Of a DNA stretch of 64,000 bases, positions 22,820-34,787 are shown one piece after another. Location of the stretch: NCBI RefSeq assembly GCF_010015445.1, contig NC_053116.1, forward strand, positions 4,353,568 through 4,417,567. Reading direction: 5' to 3'. Every line of letters starts with the position of its first letter. The stretch's first letter is position 1. Under the pieces are notes generated by a model. That model ran no database searches. It was given only the letters and a program-made list of their open reading frames with translations, and had not been told where the DNA came from. Origin of the DNA: Perca fluviatilis. Its lineage: Eukaryota; Chordata; Actinopteri; Perciformes; Percidae. A program made the translations under genes and the position numbers.

Positions 22820-23150
22820 ACCGCCATGGCCTCCAGAGGGATCAGCCTCGCCATGGCCTCCAGAGGGATCAGCCCCGCCATGGCCTCCAGAGGGTTCAGC
22901 CCCGCCATGGCCTCCAGAGGGATCAGCCCCGCCATGGCCTCCAGAGGGATCAGCCCCGCCATGGCCTCCAGAGGGATCAGCCCCGCCATGGCCTCCAGAG
23001 GGTTCTGCTCCGCCATGGCCTCCAGAGGAGTTCACCCCACAAAAAAAAAAAAAAATGCCTCCCAGAGGGATCAGCCCCGCCATGGCCTCCAGAGGGATCG
23101 GCCTCGCCATGGCCTCCAGAGGGATCGGCCTCGCCACGGCCGCCAGTGGG
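22820..23150 (+). repeat. PWPPEGSAP minisatellite (27-bp units)
   Basis: About eleven units based on CCATGGCCTCCAGAGGGATC encode PWPPEGSAP in one frame. A 14-A run at 23041 interrupts the array and shifts the frame. It precedes the 3' LTR by ~140 bp. Confidence 0.93.
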
Positions 23151-23292
23151 CCAGCCAGCTCCGCCGTGGCCACGCCCCCAGCCGGCTCCGCTGTGGTCAC
23201 GCTTCCAGCCAGCTCCGCCCAAGTCTTGGGGGAGGGCCTGGAGTCCGTCCGCCTTCGCCCTGTCCCCCTCCTGTCCCGGTCTCCGGGCTGCC

Positions 23293-23774
23293 CGCCAGGG
23301 TGTCTTGGACTGTTAGTCAGTGTTCATTGACTGTTTGTTTCCCCATTCACTGTCACCAGCACTCACTCTCTCTCATTCTCCAGCACACACTCCTCCCACT
23401 GATTCATACTCCTCGTTACTCACGCAGATCAGACTCTCCCAGTCCCCTCAGTCCTAATTACACACACCTGCACCTCATCAAGCCTCATCCTCAGTCCACC
23501 ACCTGCAACTAATCAGCCACCACCTACATAAGCAGCACAACCACACACACTCCTTGTCAAGTCTCGTTTCCACATGACGCTTTGACCACGCACGTTAAGC
23601 CTAGTCATTCCAAGTTTGCCTACCCTGTACTTCGGATCCTGTTGTCTGCTGCTGCTCTGGAACCTGCCTACCCAGCTACCAGATTTCCTGCCTGTTGCTC
23701 CTTGCTCGTTGTTGGATCATTGTTAATAAAGCTCAGCTTCTCTACTGCAGTCTGTCTCCTGGTCGTCCGTGACA
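23293..23774 (+). repeat. 3' LTR of the non-autonomous element
   Basis: 482 bp, nearly identical to the 5' LTR. The first bases read CGCCAGGG instead of TGTCAGGG, so the canonical TG is lost here. No clear polypurine tract precedes it. The upstream long ORF runs ~24 bp into the LTR. Confidence 0.92.
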
Positions 23775-23779
23775 CTTTG

Positions 23780-24095
23780 GAAGAAATGTGACAACAAATG
23801 TAAATTTGAACTGCCACACAGTAGTGAAGGAAAGATGGCTGCCGTCAGGCACTGAGAGAGAGCCACGCGCAACAATTTCCTAAAAAGAAATATATAAAAA
23901 AAAAAGGGGGGAAAAATCACATCAAAAGATGCTTTAATTAGGCTACATCTAAGGCATTTTCTGCAGCGCATATTATTGCAGCGCAAAAAAAGAGACATAT
24001 GGCGAAGAACAGGACGCAAAACAAGGATCAGGAAATTAATAAACTGAGTGAAAATGAATGTTGACTATACTCAAACCTGTTGAGTTATATTTTCA
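23780..24095. other. No recognised feature
   Basis: Short A-rich and C-poor sequence between the LTR element and a LINE remnant. No ORF or repeat structure seen. Confidence 0.4.
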
Positions 24096-24099
24096 ATCT

Positions 24100-24880
24100 T
24101 TCCTTCTGTACAGGTATAGTTCCTGATAGGATGAAAACACCAAAGGTCATCCCTCTTTTTAAAACAGGAGATAAACAGCCTGACCAACAACAAATGCTTT
24201 CGCAATTTTTTTCATAACAAAAGGTTCTTGGAAAAAAAAAAAAAACTGATGCTTTTCTTGAAAACAAATTGCTTAGTGAGAGTCAGTATAGTTATCAAAC
24301 AAATCTGTCTACAACTCTAGCATTAATGAATATAGTAGAAGAAATTACAACTGCAATTGAATATAAGAACTATACGATACATATTTATGGATTTAAAAAA
24401 GGTTTCGACACAAACATACGGGTGTAGTTTTAAAATGGTTAAGCAGTTACTTAGGCAATAGACAACAATACGTACAGTTACGAATTCTACATAAGTGGAT
24501 TTTAAAGAACACACAAATGGACAAATCAGTATTAATGAAACTTAAACACCTTGTTGAATTACAGACTTTGTTGGTAATGTTTAAGTATTACCAGAAAATA
24601 TACAATAAATGTTGGTGTTTAGATCAGAAAATAAGGATCATAGAAGGAAATTCAGTTTTAAACATCAGTATGCACTAACAACATTAAAGCAAATGTGTAT
24701 TTCACTATGTCTTGTCAAGCTGTAGAACTCATTGGATAATGATTTAAAGGTTAATATTATCTTTAAGTTTAAGAACATGTATAAGACAAAAACAAAATTA
24801 AAGAAAATGAAATTGCCAGATACATTTATTTTCTTTATTATTATTATTTTCTTTTTTGGTCTTCTCTCTCTCTCTCTTTT
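24100..24880 (+). pseudogene. LINE reverse transcriptase remnant (Rex1-like)
   Basis: Broken plus-strand frames read GIVPDRMKTPKVIPLFKTGD, then LLSESQYSYQTNLSTTLALM, then YTIHIFMDLKKGFDT, which are RT blocks 1-3 with the first catalytic Asp. They continue to a fragment like the LINE C-terminus (LVELQTLLVMFKYYQ). Stops and frameshifts are frequent. The YxDD block is not readable. Family assignment (Rex1/CR1 type) is from motif memory. Confidence 0.75.
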
Positions 24881-25640
24881 CTAACTACTAACTGACCTAT
24901 AGTCTATCTATTTCAGTTTGTTTATTATTTGGAAAGGGGCTGGGAAAATAAGATTTAGTCTTCATCCAGCTCCTTTCCGATCATGGATATGTAATGTGAT
25001 AAGGCAAATGATTTGTAGTTTGATTATAAAATTTGTCTGTGTCCATGAGCGGAATAAAAACAATGTGTGATATCCAGGTCCACTCACTAACTTTGTCTTT
25101 TAACTGCATCTCATGTTTTCCTAGTTGTTGTCCCATGACATAATTTAATGAAATGTAATTTAAAAATGTTTGGGTACAGGCCATTCTCGCTCTACACACA
25201 CAGTTCAACCAGGTGCTGCTCAGCTGTGGCTCATCTACAGATTCAGCGTTTCCCTTTTTATTGTCTAGCAGTCACACATCCAGGTAGCGATGTGGCCCGG
25301 GCGAGGGAAGCAGGAAGTCCTGCTTAGCAAACTGGTAATGCTGCTACAGCACGCAGAACAGCCAGAGAAATGTGTGCAACCACCGGCAACAAAACAAAGT
25401 ACTGGAGAGCCCAACAGCCTGGGCGGTTGTCTAACTGTGTTTCTGTACCAGTAATTTCATCATTTGCATGTAGGGTAGAAAGCATCAGTTTTTGGCAGAT
25501 GATCACTTTTTAGCACGGCACCTGTCACCCACTGCAAAGACATGCTCTACGTTGGTGTAGCAACTCCCCGCCCCCGTTGCTGTACTGTGCATGCGGGAGA
25601 CACACACAAACGCGCACAGAGATCAGTCAAGTTAATCACA
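24881..25640. other. No recognised feature
   Basis: T-rich then mixed sequence, with short ORFs only. Confidence 0.4.
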
Positions 25641-25856
25641 CAGTCCCTCATTTATCAACCTAACGTAGAAACCAGCTCAGATATGAGCGCAGAAATCATC
25701 TTACGACAGGTTTCACGTGTGATTCATGAAACGTTCGTATCACACCAATCAGAGCGTAAGAATGGTCGTACATTGATAAATGCAGCGGCTGGGAACGATA
25801 GTCATTTAAATATCATGCCCCAATATATTTTCGGTTTTGAGGCCTTGCCCCTAACA

Positions 25857-26045
25857 ATGGCGAGACGTAATCCAGCTAAGAAGCGACACTTTTCAGGAGT
25901 GGAAATTGAAACCCTGATATCTCAGGTTAACGTGTGTACTATTTGGCAGCCTGAAAACTGGTATTAAAGGCTGTAGAAAGAATGCGGAATGGAAAGAGAT
26001 CACTGATGCGGTCAACAGTGTTGCCGTAGTAAATCTGACTCCAGC
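25857..26045 (+). pseudogene. Harbinger Myb/SANT-like DNA-binding protein remnant
   Basis: Starts MARRNPAKKRHFSGVEIETL. After a frameshift near 25930 it reads FGSLKTGIKGCRKNAEWKEI, then TDAVNSVAVVNLTPAEV. This matches the SANT/Myb trihelix carried beside Harbinger transposases, which helps target the transposon ends. The remainder is lost. Confidence 0.75.
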
Positions 26046-26539
26046 TGAAGTTTATTTAATTTATACACCCTTGACATAAGTATGCCATAGACTTAATAGT
26101 AATATACAGGTTTATATTGCAATATCTTAGGCCTACATGGTGTACCTATATTTAAATAAACACACAGTAGCGGAGTTTATACAGTGTCTTTTATTTTACT
26201 CGTTTTTCATGAATCAGAACCAGGCAACAGCTGTGAGGGAGAGCGCTTGTCCTCCGCCCCCTGTGCTGGACCACCACCCCGACCCTGTCTCCTGACAGCA
26301 GAGGGGCTGGAAAAACAAGCCGACTATAAATCGACGAATAAATCGTTCACTTGTGGCCATTAATGACACTTTAAAAGAGAAACGAAAACCTGAAAAATAA
26401 ATAAAAATGTTGTGCATCGTCATGTGTCCTGTATTGAATATCATTGCCAAACATAACACTATACCTTTTAAAAGTGAGGAATAATATCCTGTCTCCTTCG
26501 TTAGCCCCCAGTTAGGGCTGTGCTGGACACTGCACTCTG

Positions 26540-26800
26540 GGCATTGGGTCATCTGGCTCCATCACTACATTTATGGCATCCCGTGATGTTGTGCAGAATC
26601 CAACAGGGTAAAACAATGTTGAAGACTTTTTCTGCCGTGTATGGGTCACCCCCCCCCCCCGCCCCGCTGATGCAAGACAGAGCCATCTGCCCTTAATCAA
26701 TCCGATGGAGCGCTCCACCGTGGCGTGGCCCGTGTGCGTACGTGTGCACTGTTGTACCGGTGCATAAAGGTGTTCTAAAAGAGCCAGATCTGCCATTGCT
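26540..26800 (-). pseudogene. Harbinger transposase C-terminal remnant
   Basis: The minus-strand frame has HTGHATVERSIGLIKGRWLC, the conserved segment containing the third catalytic Glu (VER.IG.LK.R). The two catalytic Asp regions are not present. A C-run near 26650 disrupts the following sequence. Confidence 0.75.
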
Positions 26801-27039
26801 GATAAGTGATCAACTGATGACTTCTCCTTCTCCTCTTAAACTGATTATATGCTGCACCGCAAGTCCACACTGACTCGGAAACCTGCGTACATGTTTTCAG
26901 ACCAGACGAGAGATTTTATCACAGCCTACGCTGACGTTCAAATTGATAAATGCCGAGCTTTGCGTAGGAATCGGCGTATGCCCGTCCTACGCCTGTTTTA
27001 CGTCATACGCACGTTTCATAAATGAGAACCACTATTGGT

Positions 27040-27954
27040 GACAATTATCTCAGCTTTACACCACAATTAAACACATTATGGACTACATTCCAAAAATCTC
27101 CATCTTGAAAAAAAACAGAAAACTTCTTAAATAGTCAGTGATTATTATAAGGCTGACATCACCAATATCAAACAAAGAAGGAATCATAAAAGCAAACATA
27201 CCTTGTCACTTCCACAGAAAAACAACCTGAATTTATTCCATAAAGCTTTTTGAAGTATTTAAAGATGCTCCTTTTTTTCTGCCCTAGTCTTTACCTCATT
27301 TAAACAGTGCAGAAGTCTCTGGAGAAGCTGCTCTTGCGGGTCATATCCACTTACCAGCTGTTAGACTGAGAGTGTGAGCAGAGAGAAGGCAGCAGAGTGT
27401 GAGAGGACCAGTCATCCTGCTGGGTGCTGCTCAGAACAAAGGATACTCCATCTGTCTTCAGAGCGGTGGACGTTTTATCTCCCATCCTTCACACTGAGGC
27501 CGCCCCACTCTGCGGCTTGGGTTTATATTTGGAGGATTATAACGTGTCTCTCTCTCTCTCTCTCTCTCTCTCTGAGCGCATGCGTGAGTGTAAGAGTCTA
27601 AGGAGAGAGTGAGTTTCTATCCTTGTTTTCTATTATGTTTCTCATTATATGATGTTTGTTTTTTCACTGGTTGAGGTAGTGGGGTTGGCAACCGGGCATT
27701 ATGCCGTGGGCTGTCAAAACTGGCCAAAAATGACATTTGAATATTCGTTCTAAAAAAACACATAGGTTTGAATATATTCCAATCAGGGGTTTAGTGCTGC
27801 GGAAGCCCACCGGAACGATTCTCCGGTACTTTTTCAAAGTCAGGAAATAGAATAATGTCTGTTTGCATAAACCGATTTAAATACATGTACATTCCTTAAG
27901 GGCTTGTGGATCCAATCATCACTAAAGTGTATGTCATGCTTGAGCATTGACTGT
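27040..27954. other. No recognised feature apart from a (TC)n tract at 27548-27573
   Basis: Short ORFs over a pure TC run are artefacts. No splice-supported exon could be defined. Confidence 0.45.
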
Positions 27955-27963
27955 ATATCATGC

Positions 27964-28749
27964 TAGCCTGGGTAAACCCTGACGACCTTCCGGCAAATTT
28001 GAGATTTGCTCTGCAGGTCAGTCTGGCGAAGAGCCCATTCAAACCCATTTCCAATGTCCTCAAAATTGAGGCACCAATCACAACCGCTGAGGTGGGCTTT
28101 ACACCAATCACAAACGTTGAGGCGGGCTTTACGCTACGAGGATAGCGCAGCTTTTTGTTTACATTCAACATGACGGTTACCGAAGCCGTGCTTCACCATG
28201 AACAGGGACCGGCAGGTCAGTCTGACATATGCCGATTTTATACCGGTCAATGCTATAATTAACTGATAACATAAGTTATACGAGTTACAGTCAAGGACCA
28301 GGTACTCAAGGACGCACGCACACATGGACAGAGACACAGTCTCTTTTTCCTTTCTTTCAACTTCTCCTCCGTGTGTGGCGTGTACCCGCTCGCGGTGTGA
28401 AGCGCGTGTCCGCGCTATTCTTGCACATGTAGGGAGCTTCGTGAATTAACCTGCAACATATCAGCTGTTTGGAAATTCTTCAGCGTGTGTGCAGAAGATA
28501 ACAAGTTAGCAATATGCAACACCTGCAAGACAGGCGTGGAGGGACCACACCAAAAACCAGAATCACATTTTTTTTGTTGGATGTGAAAAGCGTCACCCGG
28601 ATCGTTGGTCTGATTGGTTGAAGGACTATCCAATGAGCCCAGAAGCATTTGAGTGGCGTCCGTTGGTGACGCCCCTCTGGAAATGAACTGTCAATGAACC
28701 TTTCCCAGACCCACTCTCATTTAGAGTGGGTCTGATGTCAACCAGGCTA
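27964..28749. mobile_element. Small MULE-like element with 9-bp target duplication
   Basis: It begins TAGCCTGGGT and ends AACCAGGCTA, inverted. A perfect ATATCATGC flanks both sides (27955-27963 and 28750-28758). A 9-bp duplication is characteristic of Mutator-like elements. The interior is non-coding, and a further internal inverted pair AGACCCACTCTCATTTAGAG lies near the right end. Confidence 0.85.
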
Positions 28750-28959
28750 ATATCATGCACAAGAGACACCAAAAACAGAGGGAATGGTCAAAATTGTTAT
28801 ATTGACATTTGCTTTTTTTATGATTTTAATTAGAATTTTTTGACAATTAAGAGAACAATGCAGAGAACAACAAGCCCCATACAAAATAAAATAATAAATA
28901 AATTAAAAAGAGAAAGAAGGGGAATAAGAATGAAATTAGCAACAAGAATAATGATAGTA

Positions 28960-28961
<2 letters not shown>

Positions 28962-29005
<44 letters not shown>
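28962..29005. repeat. (AAT)n microsatellite
   Basis: About fourteen AAT units. Confidence 0.97.
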
Positions 29006-29009
<4 letters not shown>

Positions 29010-29221
29010 GCTTTACAAAAACGAAAAGAGTAAACAGACGTTACAGTGTTATAGTCACCAGTGGATGGTAAAGGTAGGGCTACAGTGCGGCATACCAGTC
29101 AAATGGTGCATAAATAAGCACGTTGGAAAACAATTTCTCCTAGGAAGAGGCACACAGTGCAGCATAGTATAGGGGTGACTTAACATAAGAAGAAAGGCAA
29201 AGATTACTGTGTGATAAAATA

Positions 29222-29301
<80 letters not shown>
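29222..29301. repeat. (TA)n microsatellite
   Basis: About 78 bp of pure AT alternation. Confidence 0.98.
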
Positions 29302-29304
<3 letters not shown>

Positions 29305-29339
29305 TGAGACATAAAAATTAATTGAATAAATAAGTAGAA

Positions 29340-30303
29340 CAGAGTGGCCTATAGCTAGAACCATTTAGTATTAACTTGATGGGAGGTGGTACCACAACCC
29401 TTTAAGCTACAGCTAGTCATCTGAGGGAAGCCGTTGTAAGGCATTGAAGAATGAAATAAATGGTTGCCAGTTTTAGGTGAATTTATGGTTGGAACCCCTT
29501 AAAGAAAACCTAACTTCCTCAAGCTTGAGAAAGAACATTACATCCATAAGCCAGGTGGAGATTTAGGGAAGCTGTGCAGACTTCCACTCAAGAAGAATTC
29601 TGCGTCATGCCAGCAAGGTTGTAAAAGCAATGACATCTGTTTGTTTGCAGGATAATAGAGATGGATCCGGAAGGACACCAAAGGTTGAAGATTAAAGGTC
29701 CCATATGGTGAAAATGGTTTTTTTTATGGGATTCTGTGTCATATAGGCCAGGGATGGACTGACAATCTGTGCGTTCTGGAAAAGTCCAGAAAGGCCGTCC
29801 AACCGACGGCCGTCTGCACAAAAAAAGTCTATTAAAGCGATATTAACAGCCAAAAGCAGGGGGCGCTAATACCATCACTTAGGCCTATATGCTATGTGTA
29901 AAAATAAAGCTGAAGAAGAAGAGTCGGCCTACATCATTAGACGTGAGTATATTAGAAATTCTTTGACGTGTGTTAATTTCACATCAGCAATACTGGTAAA
30001 TCCCAGGAGCAGGAAACATTTTAGGCTGCCTTTATCCCTATCTTAGCGAATTGCATAGTCAGCTCAACATGAGTCTGCATCATGATTATGAAAATGATCG
30101 TGCCATTTAGTGCTGTCAAACTTAACGTATTTAATAATTTCTGTTAGGTTAATTTGAAACATTAAACGCGTTAGAAATGAATCGCGGTTTGACCACGATT
30201 TCACTTGGTTGTATATGAGAGGTTGTAGTGAGCTCACTTTTGCTGCTAGGATGAAGACTATGGTATTAAATTAAACGGGAAAACATCAGTTATGCATACC
30301 ACT
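29340..30303. other. Intergenic with small repeat fragments
   Basis: TTAAAGGTCCCATATGGTG near 29692 and AGTGCTGTCAAACTTAACG near 30110 are edges of dispersed fish repeats. No ORF of note. Confidence 0.4.
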
Positions 30304-30308
30304 CTAAA

Positions 30309-30723
30309 TGTCAGGTTTACATGGACTTTCCGTTTGTTGTTTCCCATTCACATTCCCCAGCACTCACTCCCCTCATCCGCTCACAATCTCCTCAAGTACT
30401 GATTGCACACACCTGCACTTCATCACACCACATCATCAGATTCACACCTGCATCTCATCAATGTCCACCTACTTAAGCAGCACAGACACACTCACTCTTT
30501 GTCGGGTCTTACATACATGTCTTCATGACTCTCTGACTGACACGCTATTCCAGCTCAATCCAAGTTTGCCGTACCTGTGCTTTGTCTCCTGTTGTCTGCC
30601 GCTGATCTACACCTGCCTGCTCAGCTACAAGATTCCTGCCTGTTGCTTCCTGTTCCTTGTTTGACTCTTTGTTAATTAAAGATCTACTCATCACTTCAGT
30701 CTGTCTCCTGGTCAGTCGTGACA
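30309..30723 (+). mobile_element. Solo LTR, relative of the 20146 element
   Basis: 415 bp, TGTCAGG...GTGACA, flanked by perfect CTAAA (30304-30308 and 30724-30728). It shares the promoter-like ACTTAAGCAGCACAGACAC and the end CAGTCTGTCTCCTGGTC with the LTR at 20146. No internal region remains, as expected after recombination between two LTRs. Confidence 0.9.
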
Positions 30724-30728
30724 CTAAA

Positions 30729-32077
30729 CATGCTAACAAACAGGAAAGGGGGCTAAATAATTCACCAAATGTTACCAAAAAATCCTAGCTTGCACTTTCT
30801 GTCTGATAGGGCCTAGTCATTTTCATAATTTCACAGCCTTAATATGAATCAAAAGTGTAATATGACATTGAGAAAATATTAAATAGGTTATTCAATGCTA
30901 ATTCTTTAACACAAAGCAAAACATGTTATATACATTTATATTTGAATAGTTATAGTATATAGTAACTAACACTCTCAGTGTAGTTTTGGTATAGGCCTAC
31001 AATATATCTAATCCCCATGTTCAGGTACAGCAAGTAGCCTACTTTATCTCTGAAAGTGTTGTCAGTAATACTCTGTACTGTTTTATAATTACAAGTTTGT
31101 GTAATTTGGGGTTTCTGTAGCCAGTGACATTTCATTATTTGTATTTTATTTTCAATGCAGATGCAATGGCATTGTACATTTTTAGTTGCTATTTGAAGGC
31201 TGAGGCTTCATTAATAAACACAACCCCAATTCTCATCATTGGTTTTGATGTTACTTGCTATGAATACCTTGTCTGATAGGCTACAGTATTGTGGCATAGT
31301 ATCAGGACATCCTGGCTAGTGTCTGTCGCCAGGGCTGGACTGGGACAAAAAAATCGGCCCTGGCATTTTTGGGCCCACCGTGACTGGTCAGACAAATTCC
31401 CTGCAGACAGTCCTCTTAAAATATGCGTGTGTTCCATTAAATGAGTTGCTTAGTGTTCAGCGTTCATGTGATCATTTTGGATCCTTCAAGAGGGTTCTCA
31501 AGACTTATCTGTTGATCTTACACTTAAATAATTCATTCATTCTTAGAGTTATGATTTGTATATTTATGGTATTTTTATAATTTTTTATTATTGTTTTATA
31601 TTGTATTGTCATTATTTTTATTACTATATTGAGAGTCCCTGTTAATTTGTCTAGTCCTTACCACATCGTCATCTACTCTCTCTTCCATCTTTTCCTCACT
31701 CGCCTCCTCCTCACCTTCTTCCCTGACATCGTTGTTTCTGCTTCTATAGCCAGCCACCTCTCCTCCTCGGCTTCAGGTAATGCTGATGTTGAAGCAGCTA
31801 CTACAGCCCCAAACATGTCCGAAATTTTTGAGGAATCCGCCTGTAGATTCTTAATCTTTTTCTCCTCTAATTTCTCTGCACCTCCCTTGCACTTGGTGGT
31901 CGTTTGTCCATTATAACGTGAATGCTAAACTTCCAGCATAACTATTACAGCTCACGTCTCAGGGCCGGGAGGCGTGGCCATAGTGCCAACATCATCTCAC
32001 TGGGGTGTGGGGTGTCGATCGGGTGAAAAAATGGTTTAAACTCCATAGCTGCTGGGTCCATATGTGGGGGAGCATTC
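30729..32077. other. No recognised gene
   Basis: AT-rich. An ORF fragment near 31390-31580 (FKRVLKTYLLILHLNNSF) resembles a LINE C-terminal tail but is too short to call. Confidence 0.4.
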
Positions 32078-32448
32078 TGTCAGGGTTTGCTGAGGGATTG
32101 AGTGTCCAGAGGTTGGCAGGCAGCTAAACACAAAATAATCCAAAAGACAGGAAGACCAGGAGGCAAAAACACCAAAGACAACACGACATAAATCACAACA
32201 CAGAACTAAATACTCCCACACCACACAAAGGAAAACACAGAGACTTAATACACAAAGTAAATGAGGAAACAAGCAAAGGGGACACTAAGGCTGGGAAACA
32301 GGTGAAACACATTAAGGCTGGGCAGAACAATCAAAAAAGGCAGGAAACAAACAAAGACAGGAAGAAAAACCAGACAAGACAGAAAACCAGACTATCAAAA
32401 TAAAACAGGATAAAACAGAACACAGAACAAAATACCAAAACCATGACA
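32078..32448 (-). mobile_element. Probable solo LTR (minus strand)
   Basis: 371 bp. On the minus strand it runs TGTCATGGTTTTGG...CCCTGACA. It is A-rich on the plus strand, with no ORF. No matching 5-bp flank was found, so identity rests on TG...CA ends and composition. Confidence 0.5.
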
Positions 32449-32454
32449 GAAATA

Positions 32455-34787
32455 CCAACCTGGGGGCAGCAAGATGGCTTTCTGTGGAAAGTGGAAAGGA
32501 GAACACAGGACGAGCAGCTGACCCAGACCACTCGAGTTGTCAGTTCTCTGCAGCCATTTCTCCCACAGGACCACACCAGGTACATGAAGAAAGAATTAAA
32601 GAGGAAGGTATCGAACGTGGCTAGGGTGACACCAAGCATTGTAGAAGCAATCTATCAGGAAATCTCCCATGATTCTTCAGCCCCATTGAATTCTCTCATG
32701 AACCAGCGCATCCAAGTGGCTCTCCTGGGAGAGCCTGGCGTTATTGTCGACTTGCGCACCCTAAACAACGTCGTCCTGGTGAAAACTTTGAGAAATTCTT
32801 CTCTAAGATGGAAGAAGCAGTCAATGAAGTCACTGCAGCAGATGATCGGAGACATGGCACTGCCCACCTGTCACAGTGGTTGTTGCTAGAGAATCTCATT
32901 GAACAGGAGAAGTCCAAATGCCCTGAAGGAACCAGGGTGCCCAGCAAAGCCATTGTGAGATTGCAATTTGCACCACAGAATCCCTACACCCGGAGAGCCT
33001 TGAACTTCACTTCACGCTTTGAACTCAAGTACAAGATCCAGCAAAGACAGCTGTGAGCATCTCACCCTGATGCACACTTCTGTGCTGCACTCTTCAAGTT
33101 CTTGCGTCTACGCATGTATCAGCTGAGTTAAGAAATATTTGTCTTATTCATCGATGATAAGGCCAAGATCCCGGTGGGAGAACCTGGGGAGCCTGTGTCC
33201 ACTGGTGTCCGAGGTCGACACTCAATAGTGCCTTCAACCAGCCAACTGGCAGCACTGGACCATGACATGACGAGCAAGGGATCCATCACATCCACAGTAT
33301 ACATGCAACCCAATGTCCCTAGTCAGCCAGAGGGTTCATGGTACAGTGGCAAGGTAAAGATCGTGCAGGACTCTGTCTTCCAAAAGTCTACAGCATACAG
33401 AAATGCAGCAGCAACAGTAAGGCTCGCACAGGAAGACCCTTCAGGATGGAAACCAATCCATGTCAAGTACAGTGATGGTGGAAAAGAACATCGCACCCTA
33501 CTGGTCAAAGTTCAGCTCAGTCTGATCGCAATTTTTAAGATGCTAGAACTGGACATGCTCATTGTCTGCAGAGCAGCTCCAGGCTAGAGCTGGCAGAATC
33601 CAGTTGAGAGGGTGATGGCTATACTCAACATCGGCCTGCAGAACTGTGCATTGGAGAGAGACAAAACAGCAGAGGACACGGAAAACCTGCTAAAGAGGTG
33701 CAGTTCTATGGCAGAGATCCGCAAAGATGGAGAGAAAAACCCACAGCTTGCTGAGGCTTGGAGCACTTCAGTTGCCCCAGTACTGGACACAGTGGCAGGA
33801 CGCTACAGTCAGCTGAAGTTGAAGGGAGAGCCAATCACGATCATAAATGCAGTCACAGACGCAGAGGAAGATTCTGTCATGCAGGTTATCTCCACACTCT
33901 TCCCAGGCCAGTATCTGTTTCAGTTAATCTTATTTTCCCTGTGTTTTTCTGTTTTTCTGTATAACTCGTAATGTTTCTTTTATTATATATTGGCTGTAAA
34001 GGACTTTGAGCTGCATTCCATGTATGAAAAATGCAATATAGCTAAATAAGTCGCTTTCTTTCTTCAGATACGCAAATGTGATGACACTGAATGCTGTTCA
34101 GTACCAGTCCTCCCGCCTGAAAGGATTATCTGGCTTCCTGACCCACCGCCTGATGCCTCTGGTAAGAATTTTACTTTAACATTCACTACATTGTAAAGCA
34201 AGCAAACCTTGTGGATTATCCACTTAACATGCTTTTGCCTAATATTACACCTGTTCACATATTCATATTACACCCACAGCTGAAAGCAAAATACTTTAAT
34301 ACATGTTTGTGTTGTGCTTTATTGAAATAAGTGACCATTACTTGACTCTGGCTGAGGTTATGGGCAGAGACACAGTTGATGCCCATCGACCTTCTGCCCA
34401 ACAGTCCCACAAGAACAAGCATGCTGTGTGTGTCGACTTATTCATGTTGGACGCACTGGAGAAGCAGCAGAAAGAGTCCAGACTGTTTACTGCCCAACAT
34501 GCACGGGCAGTAGTCAGCTGCATGGAATGTTCCAAACCACGAGTTATCTGCTCAATGCGGCTCCTCTCCTCTCGCCACCAGGCCACACTAGCAGAGGCAC
34601 TGTCAGATGACAGCATGGAATACACCTGTGGGAGTCACATCCTAGACATGTTCTTGCATCAACTGTCCAGGTCAGGCTGGCTCTCTCATGTGGGGATCCC
34701 GTAGAGCTGGCCTACTACCATGCACCTTTTGGGAGGCAGGATCTATGTGCAAACTGTGGTGGGCCTCAAGGCAACACCTTGCCATCG
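32455..34787 (+). pseudogene. Decayed gene of a multi-copy, DDE-like family
   Basis: Consecutive plus-strand blocks in order: VTPSIVEAIYQEISHDSS (near 32640); FEKFFSKMEEAVNEVTAADD after a frameshift near 32770; LFIDDKAKIPVGEPGEPVST (near 33140); IHVKYSDGGKEHRTLL (near 33465); SWQNPVERVMAILNIGLQNC (near 33590); KCDDTECCSVPVLPPERIIW in a new exon after an AG at 34066; and a Cys-rich part with CMECSKPRVICSMRLLSS. Stops occur near 33054, 33130 and 33585. Asp (IDDK), Asp (YSDGG) and Glu (NPVER) are spaced as in DDE/RNase H-fold nucleases. I recall this protein type as repetitive 'uncharacterized' proteins of fish and marine invertebrates. Function is inferred, not shown. Confidence 0.6.

Larger units (their letters stand above)
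20146..23774 (+). mobile_element. Non-autonomous sushi-like LTR retrotransposon
   Basis: Two 482-bp LTRs (20146-20627 and 23293-23774) enclose a 2.7-kb interior, with a 5-bp duplication CTTTG (20141-20145 and 23775-23779). The interior has a partial gag and repeat arrays but no protease, RT or integrase. It would need polymerase from a related element. The LTRs are nearly identical apart from their first bases, so insertion looks recent. Confidence 0.93.
25645..27030. mobile_element. Degenerate PIF/Harbinger transposon
   Basis: The left end has CCCTCATTTATCAA and the right end CATTTATGAAACGTGCG on the reverse strand, an inverted pair. Between them lie a plus-strand Myb-like remnant and a minus-strand transposase remnant, the usual two-gene layout of Harbinger. 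Both genes are broken, and the middle of the transposase is missing. Confidence 0.75.

Noticed and set aside
22631..23512. Several overlapping ORFs on both strands with GGHGGADPS, MASRGIS or HGLQRDQ repeats
   Set aside because: Shadow frames of the PWPPEGSAP array, with no independent evidence of coding.
27374..27612. Small ORFs around the (TC)n tract
   Set aside because: Low-complexity translation with no conserved motif.
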